From contig JAETXT010000010.1 of assembly GCA_019188255.1 (NCBI GenBank), positions 3,286,001 through 3,350,000 on the forward strand: a DNA stretch of 64,000 nt. Reading direction: 5' to 3'. This document shows, one piece after another, positions 32,444 to 40,566 of the stretch. The position numbers were made by a program, and so were the translations under genes. How positions within the stretch are numbered: position 1 is the stretch's first letter; every line of letters starts with the position of its first letter. This stretch comes from Verticillium longisporum (lineage: Eukaryota; Ascomycota; Sordariomycetes; Glomerellales; Plectosphaerellaceae). The notes beneath the pieces were generated by a model that did not search any database, was not told the DNA's origin, and worked only from the letters and a program-made list of their open reading frames with translations.

Positions 32444-33334
32444 TCAGCATGGAATGCTCCCCGCGAGCCCCACCGCCACAGACGACAGCGGCAGGTCGAC
32501 GTCCCTATACCTCTCCTCCTCGCCACCCCTCTCGACGTCCCCATCGCAAAAGCCGTGGATGTACCCCTCCACAACAGCCGGCTCTCCCTCACCCGCCTCT
32601 TTCCTCAAGATGACGGGCGCACTCAGCTCGCTCACGGACCAGATCTCATCTTCGGCGCCTACACAGCCCGGCACAAGCGCCAGCATGCCGCGATTCCTCG
32701 TCAGGGCAACCCTGTGCGCCGTCTTGTCGCCGACGAATGTCTCGAGGAACTCGGGCGGCACGGCCGTGGCGCTGGCAGCGACGGGGGGACTCGTGCCGGC
32801 GACGGCGTCAGCGAGGAGGTTGCGGTCGTCGAGGGTCCAGAACTGGCGGAAGGAGGCGGCGTCGTCCTCGGCGTTGACGGCGTGCTCAAACTCGACGAGG
32901 CCGGTCAGGCCGTTGAGGACGGGCGAGAGGAGGCGGGCGAAGGCGTGGGTGACCTCTTCGCGGGAGAAGCCGTGCGGGTAGGCGGGGGTGCGGACGTGGG
33001 AGAGGCGGTCGCTGGAGAGGGTGCGCATGAGGGTTGCGAGGCGGTCTTGCTGGGTTGGGGACGGGGTGCGGACGTTGTAGGCGAGAGTCAGGAGGGTGAT
33101 GAGGTGGTGGATGTCTGTGGATGAGGAGACGGGTTCGGAGACGGAGGCGATTGTGTCGATGTAGGTGCCTTGTAATGTTTGCTCGAGGGGTTGCTCATGG
33201 TCTGAGGTTATACGGGTCGTCGTAGTCGGTGTGCTGGTGGTAGTGGTGGTATCAAACTTTGAGGGCGCGATTGGATTTGTGACGATGCATGCACCAGCGT
33301 GGCCCTCCTTCGCCATCATATTGGAGAGCTGCAT
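32444..33334 (-). CDS. HET-type protein, C-terminal region only
   Basis: Single exon, 296 aa from ATG at 33332-33334; an in-frame upstream start at 33538 is less likely because its extension is low complexity. The C-terminal part, LALVPGCVGAEDEIWSVSEL followed by APVILRKEAG and VVEGYIHGFCDGDV, matches the block that closes fungal heterokaryon-incompatibility (HET) proteins: GD.I..l.G...PvvLR and y.lvGe.YvhG.mdGE. The middle, with TLAYNVRTPSPTQQDRL and AFARLLSPV, fits the variable region of those proteins. The N-terminal HET domain itself is absent here and upstream. Either this is a truncated relic that still has a frame, or a short family with only the C-terminal half. Its frame is intact and codon usage is normal. 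Confidence 0.55.
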   Translation of the reverse strand: MQLSNMMAKEGHAGACIVTNPIAPSKFDTTTTTSTPTTTTRITSDHEQPLEQTLQGTYIDTIASVSEPVSSSTDIHHLITLLTLAYNVRTPSPTQQDRLATLMRTLSSDRLSHVRTPAYPHGFSREEVTHAFARLLSPVLNGLTGLVEFEHAVNAEDDAASFRQFWTLDDRNLLADAVAGTSPPVAASATAVPPEFLETFVGDKTAHRVALTRNRGMLALVPGCVGAEDEIWSVSELSAPVILRKEAGEGEPAVVEGYIHGFCDGDVERGGEEERYRDVDLPLSSVAVGLAGSIPC

Positions 33335-35182
33335 GGTGGTGCGGTGTTTGTGGTGGTTGGGCGTGATGTGCTTGCTACCTTGACATTGGGTGATGTTGGG
33401 TGAAGAAGATTGAGAGCCAGAGTGGAAACGAATCGATAAAGTGTCCAAGGTCTGGCGAAGGCTTGTACTTGGAGGCCGCGGACGAGAGGGATTGCCGCAA
33501 GCCCGACGTTTTGTTCCTATTGGGACAATGCAGATCAAAGTTGGTCAGGAACCTCAAGGAACCTCTGACAAGGTGGGAGAGCCATGGCGGGTCCACGATG
33601 TCATGTTCGTGACGGCCGGGGGGGGGGGGGGCGTGCCGCGGCGACACGGGCCCGGGGTCACTAGCTGACAGGGACAGACCATCGTGACGTGTTGCCGCGG
33701 GTGGTACTGTAGACGTGCCGCAGCCGGTGACAGCTTGACATTGCCTCTTCCGCGATAAGGCTAGTTTCGGGTGTCAAGAGGGAGCGTCCGATAAACATGT
33801 CTCGCGTGTTGTCTCGTATGGTGGTGTACTGTGTATGACTGGACAGGTTGACCTCGGTGAGCAGCATTTGATAGTATCTGATGGAAATGGAATGATCGAC
33901 TGCGTGGGGGATGATTGAAGTGGATGGTATGATGATCCGAGGGGGGGGGGACACGGAGGAGTAGCACCAGCACAAGCACGAGCACCAGCACTAGAAGCGG
34001 TGCGCGGGGGTGGATGTTGGAGGTGGAGGCGGAGGGAAAGAGAGACTAGGGAAGGCAAGGTGGGACCATGGACCATGACCATGACGTAGTAGGCCCCCCA
34101 CCCGTGCACTGGACTCATCCGCAACCGAGAGCCACTACAGCGACCCGCCCCCCCTAACACCCCCAAAGCCGGACCCCTATCCGTCAGCCGTCGAGACTCC
34201 TGCCGATGGCATCCCGGCCGGCCCTTCCTGATGCGATGAACCAAGGCAGCAAAGGGAAAGGACACACCAGTGGGCATGGGCAGGTGCTCCCAGCACCGTG
34301 GTACCTTCCCTACCTCAGGCTCTCGCAGCGACCCCTCACGCATCCCCTTATTCCCCTGCTGTACACTTCTGTCCCCTTCTTCCCCTTTCGTGCATCCCTT
34401 TCTTGGCATCTCGTCCTTGGCACACCCTCGATCGTCTTGTCCACATCACGCCCATACCATCGTGACAACCTCTTCGGTCCGGTCAGTGTCAAGACATTCT
34501 CAGGCACATCATTCGCGGCACTGCCTCTCTGCTGTCTGCCGACGCCTCACTCATCTGTCTCGCACCAGCTGACCTGGCGCCATCCGGACCCCCGCAGCAG
34601 AACTGGTCTTTCGTCCACACTGTTCCAGGTGATGAACAAGGTTAGTGGGGTGTCTTGAGATTGCCTCGTCGACCCGAGACATCCGTCTTGCGTTTAACTT
34701 GGCGTTCGCCTTTGCTGGCCTCGCTGTTGCATGCTGCCAGTCGTGCTCGAGGACAGTCTACGGCACATCGAGGACAGTCTATGGTACGTCGCTCGCTCGG
34801 TGGGGGGCCACGGCGGCTTCTGCGCTGCCGCCGGTGACGCATACAGCCGTGCCGCAGTGGGCTGCATATGTGCGATTCTAGTTCGCCGAGCTTCTTTTGA
34901 CTTCTTACTGCCTGTGCTGGGCCGATGCTCGTGAGGTGCTCGAATGAGGGCCTCATGTGAACGGAATCAATTCTCGGTTTGACTGAAAAGGTCATACCAA
35001 GAAGCATCGTCTACATTGATGACCATGTCATCCACCAACGCCAATCCAGGATATTCTCAAGCCAGCATCACATTGCCCCACACGAGCGCTGTCCTCAAGC
35101 GCATCGCACGTGCGTCATACACTTACGACGTCTCAACTTTACCCGTCTCACTCGCCGACATAACAATTGGCCAAAACCCATC
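33335..35182. other. Intergenic region with G-runs, no gene seen
   Basis: Contains a run of 13 G at about 33619-33631 and runs of 9-10 G near 33940, with GGAGCACCAGCACAAGCAC-like short repeats nearby. Open frames on both strands between 33.7 and 34.7 kb are proline/serine-rich without domains. Confidence 0.5.
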
Positions 35183-35952
35183 ATGAGCAACTCTGAAGAC
35201 ACACCGCAGTTTGAAATATTCCGGGATTGTCTATCAGCCGCAATTGTCGAGCATATGACCAAGTCGTCAACCAAAGCCAAGCGCCGCACGAAGAAAACCC
35301 GCCACGTTACCTCACAAGCGGCACCAACCAGCAACAGCCAGACTCCAAACGACGCCGAAGACATAGCCGACTTTACTGATTACATCGCAACGCAAACTTT
35401 TGAAAGCGTTCCCGCAGACCTGCAGTCGCTTACACATGCCACATGGACTGCCGATCCTGACCTCCAGACACGTTATGCCCTGCCCTTGACCGGCGCCGAC
35501 GTGTCCGCTATCCTTCCAACACTCGACCCCGATGTGGCAGACTCGCTTACGATTTACGGCATCATCGATGGTCTTTCCCGTGGCGTCCCTGAGCTGCTGG
35601 CCCCGGTTCTGACTGAGTACATCACCGCGCTCACCGCCCCGCCGCCACCACCACGTGCAACTCGCAACCAGGCTGACGGATGCGAACTGTGTGGTCGCGA
35701 TTGGATCCCCCTGACATATCACCATCTCATTCCGCGCTTCGTGCACGAAAAGGTTGTTCGGAGGGGTGGCACCCGCCCGAAGATCTCGACAATGTAGCAT
35801 GGCTCTGTCGACTGTGCCACTCGTTTGTGCATCGCTTTGCTGGACACGAGGAGCTGGCTAGGCATTATTACACCGTTGAGTTGCTGCTTGCCGAGGAGGA
35901 TGTCGCCAAGTTTGCAAAGTATGCCAGCCGTGTGCGATGGAAGGGGCGGTGA
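35183..35952 (+). CDS. HNH-type zinc-binding protein (one frame break)
   Basis: Would encode 256 aa if one base were restored. It starts at ATG 35183 (MSNSEDTPQFEIFRDCL) with a basic segment KSSTKAKRRTKKTRH and an alpha-helical middle. The C-terminal domain reads CELCGRDWIPLTYHHLIPRF, then after the break GWHPPEDLDNVAWLCRLCHS and FVHRFAGHEELARHYYTVEL. The CxxC, HHLIPR, LDN.A.LC..CH pattern is an HNH-like zinc finger/nuclease motif common in filamentous fungi. The break is at G4 35763-35766: frame 1 ends in stop 35795-35797 after RRGGTRPKISTM, while one added G gives RRGWHPPEDLDN and the rest. Catalytic activity is unproven, and host-fungus or DNA functions are unknown. Two tRNA genes follow. 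Confidence 0.7.
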
Positions 35953-36269
35953 CAAACTTCTCGTTGCGTCTTGCGTGGTAGCCATTGAACCGCAGCTTCT
36001 ACCTGGCTGACACCACCATCCAGATCTCGTCGTGGGCGTCCGTCGTCGTTTCGGTCAAAGCGTCATGCGTCGCATCATTGCAGAGTTGTCGAGATGGTGG
36101 AAAGTGCGTACAACGGCTGAGGCGCCTGAAGGAACTCACGATGAGATGAATGCGTCTCGTCTCGACCTGAGAGCGTGTGAAATTGGTATGATCAAATGTT
36201 GTGGAGATTGCCTATCATGGAGAGGCCATGCAGAGCATGATTCAATCTTGCGATACTATTTTCATCAAT

Positions 36270-36341
36270 TTCCGATTAGTCTAGTGGTTAGGATATCGGC
36301 TTGTCACGCCGGGGACCGGGGTTCAATTCCCCGATCGGAAG
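36270..36341 (+). tRNA. tRNA-Asp (GTC)
   Basis: A 72-nt cloverleaf without intron. The acceptor stem TTCCGAT pairs perfectly with ATCGGAA, discriminator G. The D arm carries the A box TAGTCTAGTGG, the anticodon loop is CTTGTCACG with GTC, and the T arm is CGGGG-TTCAATT-CCCCG. A TTTT terminator follows at about 36344. Confidence 0.95.
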
Positions 36342-36869
36342 AACTTTTGCTGATTCGGGTGCAGTCGAATTTAGCTTTTGCTCACCTCGGCCAGTCACAT
36401 GCGTCCGCTGAGAATGGGTAACTTGACTGATCAACGTTTGACTATATTTCAGCCTTTATTAGGACCTCTGAGTGAGTAGGGCTGGACTGAGACGCCGAAA
36501 GCCAACTGCAACAAAGAGTCATCACATGATACATGCATATCTCTCTCGGACGTCTAGCTAGGTGTTGAATCCCGGTCTATACTTTCTGGATTGCCTATTT
36601 ACCCAACGTGGGGATCAGGCCCAGGGCTGCAATACCGTGTAAATGCACAGCCGTATTCCGATGTCTACCAGGCCACCTCGCACACGGCATCCTCTCTCCT
36701 CGCAAACAATGACGACGCTCGAATCGTCGGATCCTCAACTTGTAAGCTTCCATCCAGGCCCCTCTCGCCCCGGTCTCAACCGAGCCCTCCCCACCAGCCC
36801 TCGCAAAATTTGCCTCGCCTCGGCACACGAGTGAAGACCCCCACCTTCGAGTCGCTGCTTCAACAAATC
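36342..36869. other. Spacer between two tRNA genes
   Basis: No gene is seen; short open frames near 36591-36884 overlap the tRNA-Ala start and are not supported. The spacer 35953-36269 before tRNA-Asp is likewise empty. Confidence 0.5.
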
Positions 36870-36974
36870 GGGCGATTGGTTTAGTGGTATAACGTCTGCT
36901 TAGCATCTGACGATCTTGGGATCATTCACGATACTGTCTGCTGAAGGTCGCGCGTTCGATTCGCGCATTGTCCA
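36870..36974 (+). tRNA. tRNA-Ala (AGC) with a 33-nt intron
   Basis: The mature 72-nt tRNA comes from 36870-36905 plus 36939-36974. The acceptor GGGCGAT pairs with ATTGTCC (two G-T pairs), discriminator A. The anticodon loop is TTAGCA with AGC, the T arm is GCGCG-TTCGATT-CGCGC, and a TTTT follows at 36977. The intron sits at the canonical position after nucleotide 37 (36906-36938). The anticodon stem TCTGC/GCTGA has one T-T mismatch at 29-41, which is unusual for a functional tRNA; moving the intron boundary does not remove it. Confidence 0.8.
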
Positions 36975-37434
36975 TCTTTTGCTTTTGCCGAGGATCATGG
37001 TGTCCTACTATGTTGAGTAGAATGATGGCCATCACATGACGACCCTCGTAGCTTTTGCCCGGCTTTTTCTTAGTTCAAGATTTGGAGGCGTAGTTGCGGT
37101 GATGGAGGGATGCGTGAGGGGAGCTTCCGTTCTTGGGAGGAGGCAACGTGTTCTCATGGGAGGGCAGTGTATAGCAGCAAGTACTGGTCAGTGACTGAGC
37201 CAGCACTGTAGGTGGCCGGTTCTTGCAATCTTTTGTTTTAATCCGTCGGTTGGTCTTGTGGATGGCTCGATAGGCATGCGAGCACACGAGGAGCGTTGCC
37301 GCCCCTTCAATAGCACGATAAGGAAAAAGGCGTTGGGCAAGCGGCAAGCGGCAAGCGGCAAGCAAAGCAAAGCGTACTGATCTTGTAGACTCCAAATAAC
37401 GAGGCTAGTTGCTCGCCTCTTGAACGGCTCATCA
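36975..37434. other. Intergenic region, no gene seen
   Basis: Includes a GGCAAGC triplicate (about 37335-37361). No feature is supported. Confidence 0.5.
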
Positions 37435-38532
37435 TTAGACAGTCAACAACGAAAAGTCCCTCGCCTCAAGCCTGATCGACGGCATGACCCCCGTGGCAGG
37501 CGCGCAGTTGATATACTCAAACCGGGCGTCCCCCTCGTGAAGCACAGAGACCTCATGCCAGGTCCGCAAGCGCCTCCGGTCGCCAAACGCCTTGTAATGC
37601 GACAGCGCCCCGCGATAGATGGCAAGATGGGAGGGGTGCGTCTTGGCCCACTGTTCCAGCCTGTCGAGATTGCTGAAGAAGGCCGCGCCGCAGGACTCTT
37701 TGCGCGGTCGGCCGGACGCCGTCGCTTCGCCCTCGTTGCGGAGGTAGCGGACGCTCATGGCCTCCGTCTCGTGCGGGTGCTCCATGAGATAGCGCAGTCC
37801 TGAGTGCAGCGTCGGCTCGAGCTTCCGCTCATACGCGTCCGCCTCTTGCTGGCCGCAGGGTTCCCAGAATTGGCCGGAGCGGATGTGGACGAGATTCCGA
37901 GGGTTCGTGCCCACCAGGTGCTGGCCGCGTCCCTGGACGGCACTGTCGGGCGGGAGACTTTCGAGGTCCGTGGGCTTCGGGAAGAGATCGTGGGCCGAGT
38001 CCGGGATGCGATCCCGCGCGGCGCCCCAGTACGCTGAGCGATCGTGCTCCGGCGTCGTCGTCCCTGGAAGTCGTGCGAGGCCTGGCAGGTAGTCGAGGCC
38101 GGAGTAGTTGGTCTCCAGCCTCGGGAGAGCGGTGGCGAAACACTCGCGCCAGAGACCGACGGATTCGCGATCGCGCTTCCCCAGCCGCGAGAACAAGGCC
38201 GGCAGGGCGAGCTGCGTCAGCGCGGCGTCGTACGTGTCTGCATCTTGCCAGTAGCACACCCAGACGGACGTGTCTGTCGCTTCGGCGCCGTCAATCATGG
38301 TGAATGCCTCGAAGGCAGCCGGTCCATGGTCAGCCTCGAGCCAGGCGCGAACGGCCGAGGCGATCTGGGCGCTGGCCCGCAGACACGTCTCGTCCGCCGC
38401 GTGGCGCTGGACGCCAATGTACGCGGTGAAGACGTGTGTGACCCCCGGAGCGAGCGCCAAGTGCCATCGCGGAATAGGGAGACGGTGGTTCTTGGGTTTG
38501 CGCAGCGGATACGTGCGGCCTGGACAAGACAT
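37435..38532 (-). CDS. Heme-containing aldoxime dehydratase (phenylacetaldoxime dehydratase family)
   Basis: Converts aldoximes (R-CH=N-OH) to nitriles with a ferrous heme. Single exon, 365 aa from ATG 38530-38532 (MSCPGRTYPLRKPKNHRLPI), close to the ~350 aa of bacterial OxdB/OxdRE and Fusarium OxdFG. Recognisable family blocks are TDTSVWVCYWQDADTY, VGLWRECFATALPRLETNYS, HDLFPKP, GTNPRNLVHIRSGQFWEPCG, YLMEHPHETEAMSVRYLRN, CGAAFFSNLDRLEQWAKTHP and RTWHEVSVLHEGDARFEYIN. Candidate heme and catalytic histidines are His299/His302 (THPSH) and His326 (WHEVS). In fungi and bacteria these enzymes belong to the aldoxime-nitrile pathway and can act on indole-3-acetaldoxime. It lies 550 bp downstream of, and in the same direction as, the ethylene-forming-enzyme gene. 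Family assignment is secure; substrate is unknown. Confidence 0.9.
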   Translation of the reverse strand: MSCPGRTYPLRKPKNHRLPIPRWHLALAPGVTHVFTAYIGVQRHAADETCLRASAQIASAVRAWLEADHGPAAFEAFTMIDGAEATDTSVWVCYWQDADTYDAALTQLALPALFSRLGKRDRESVGLWRECFATALPRLETNYSGLDYLPGLARLPGTTTPEHDRSAYWGAARDRIPDSAHDLFPKPTDLESLPPDSAVQGRGQHLVGTNPRNLVHIRSGQFWEPCGQQEADAYERKLEPTLHSGLRYLMEHPHETEAMSVRYLRNEGEATASGRPRKESCGAAFFSNLDRLEQWAKTHPSHLAIYRGALSHYKAFGDRRRLRTWHEVSVLHEGDARFEYINCAPATGVMPSIRLEARDFSLLTV

Positions 38533-39082
38533 GGTGTGAGGGTGATTGTCGAGGAGCAGCGGACGTGAGGGGAAGCTAGCTAATGTGCCCCTCATCGTGC
38601 CACTCCGATTCTCCAGCATCCATCTGTACAGTCCTCCGTTTGACTATGCCACATTGGTTTCGCGTTCCGTTGCTTTCTAGTGAGCAAGCTCTCCAAGGAT
38701 CATGCCTTTCTTCAGGAAAGCTTCGACGGCCTCAAAAATCGAGCTTGCCAAAGATTATTTCATCGCACATGTTCATAGTGTTGAAATGTCGTCTCATTGT
38801 CCGGCGAACAGGCACGAACCCCTAACTATCCACAGCGAACTGGAAGTATGAGATCACGCTGCCAGAATCTTATAGGTCCAAAATCACATAGTGTCAAAAT
38901 GACGAGTTGTCGGCTCATAAGGGTGTGTTGAGTGAATGTTCTGTTGGTCCGTTCATTGCTGTCATGTCTACATCTAATCTAATCTCGAAAGTCAAATCTA
39001 ACGCGCTCCTAAATCAACGCAGATCCATCGGTAGTGACTGTTCACAGACGGCCGTCAGCCACCGTCCCCCATGCCAGGCATC
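38533..39082. other. Spacer between the EFE-like and aldoxime dehydratase genes
   Basis: 550 bp containing the 3' UTR of the EFE-like gene and the promoter of the dehydratase gene. Nothing else is seen. Confidence 0.5.
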
Positions 39083-40419
39083 TCACGAAGACATGGTGCG
39101 CAGACTGTCTTCGCCGAGCATGTCGTAGCGACCCTCTTCAACAAGTCTCTGCGTGGTGATGCGCTGGGGGTAGTTCCTGATGAACATGTCGGTAAAGTGC
39201 TTGCCGTAGTGGATGCCCTCCCTCGGCTCCTGGCCGACATCGTAGCCCTCGAGGGGCTTGATCACGGCCTGGAAGCTGGGCTCGTGGAAGTAGGCAAAGG
39301 CGAACCTCTCCTTGATGTTGAGGCCGACCTTGTGAGGCGTGGAAGGCAGGACGGAGTTTGTGAGAAACTGCATCATGTCGCCTGTAGGTACGATCGCAGG
39401 TTAGTCTTGTTGCCAAGCTTCTTCGGAAAACCAATCACTTGCCTGGGAACACGGTAAAGACGTTCTCTGCAGGGGGCACAAACACCCAGCCCTCGTCGTC
39501 TTCCTTGAAGCCGGCAGCGCTCCTCTCCCAGTTGGCAAAGTTCTCGTCCTTCTCGGGGGGCCGAACAAACAGGGCTAAACGGTGTAAGTCACTTGCAAGG
39601 GATTTCGACAGGCTGTTCTGGTCACTTACCACCGACGTCGTCAGCTGCCGCGAGAACGAGCAGTCCGTAATCGGTATGAGAGCCGATGCCACGGCCATCC
39701 TTGCCTTTGCCATTCGTAGCATGCGTTGCGGGGAATCTACTCATCCAACGTCAGAAATCAGACAGAGAAGCTTGGGAAAGCATTCAGGGGTAAACCTACC
39801 GCAGCACACGCAGGTGATGCCAACCATCGCGCGTCAGGCCCGTCAGAGACCCCTCAGGCAGATCAAGACCGAGCTCCGTCAGCTTGAGGATCATCTCGCC
39901 GCTCTCGCCCAAGCTGTCCATGTACCGCTGGATGGGCTCCTGCATCTCGACATCCGGCCACGGGCAGCGTCCGTGGCAGGGCCACTTTGCGCGCACCCTG
40001 GGCTCGTCGAGCGGGAGGTCCTTCGTGACGGTGAAGATCTCGCTGTAGTCGGCAATGCCGTCCGTGAGCTCCTCGCCGCTGGCAATGTAGCCGGCATAGC
40101 TCTGGCTGTCGACGCAGGCCGCCTTCTGGGCGTGGGACTTGCTGAAGAAGCGCTTGCTGGCCGCGTTGGCGGCCTTGTACGTGGCCTGTTGGTTCGGCTT
40201 CATGGCGATTTGGAGGATACCGTCCTTCTGCCACGCGGCGACGATGGCCTTGCCAAGCTTCACGTCACTGGCGCTTGACGTAAAGGTTTCGGGCAAGACA
40301 AAGGTCTGGAGTTGGCCGATCGCAGCCTTGTAGCCAGGAGGAACGCCTGAGGGATCCCCCGAGACGGCCTTGTTGACGGCCTTGGTAGGGACGAGCCTCT
40401 GAGAGCTGGCGACGGTCAT
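39083..40419 (-). CDS. efe: Ethylene-forming enzyme homologue (Fe(II)/2-oxoglutarate dioxygenase)
   Basis: Homologue of the Pseudomonas syringae/Penicillium digitatum enzyme that turns 2-oxoglutarate into ethylene and CO2 while hydroxylating arginine. Exons 40419-39800, 39736-39630, 39574-39443 and 39381-39083 give 385 aa, about 35 more than the bacterial enzyme, at the N-terminus. Landmarks: LGKAIVAAWQKDGILQIAMK, YAGYIASGEELTDG, EIFTVTKDLPLDEPRVRAKW, PCHGRCPWP, LTRDGWHHLRVLRFP, GIGSHTDYGLLVLAA, VFTVFPGDMMQFLTN, STPHKVGLNIKERFAFAYFH and IHYGKHFTDMFIRNYPQRIT. Fe ligands are His227, Asp229 and His303; Arg312 should bind 2-oxoglutarate and Arg204 corresponds to bacterial Arg171. Introns 1 and 2 are GT-AG (63 and 55 nt); intron 3 (39442-39382) is GC-AG. 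Plain 2OG-oxygenase activity without ethylene remains possible. Confidence 0.88.
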
Positions 40420-40558
40420 TTTTGTGTGTTGAGAAAAGGGTGAATGTTGTGGTGAATAGAGGATATATGTTGATTCAAGATTGAAGTGATAGGCAGGCCT
40501 CTGAAGTAGTGTAGAAGGGTTGATGATCCTTTCTCTTCTTTTGGGTCCTGATGCCTCT

Positions 40559-40566
40559 CTTATATA
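40559..40566 (-). promoter_or_regulatory. TATA box of the EFE-like gene
   Basis: On the minus strand the sequence reads TATATAAG about 140 bp upstream of the start codon, followed by a CT-rich stretch. It suggests a regulated promoter. Confidence 0.5.

Noticed and set aside
33619..33631. G-run as a possible quadruplex regulatory element
   Set aside because: A single mononucleotide run of uncertain length in the assembly; no four-tract pattern linked to a gene start.
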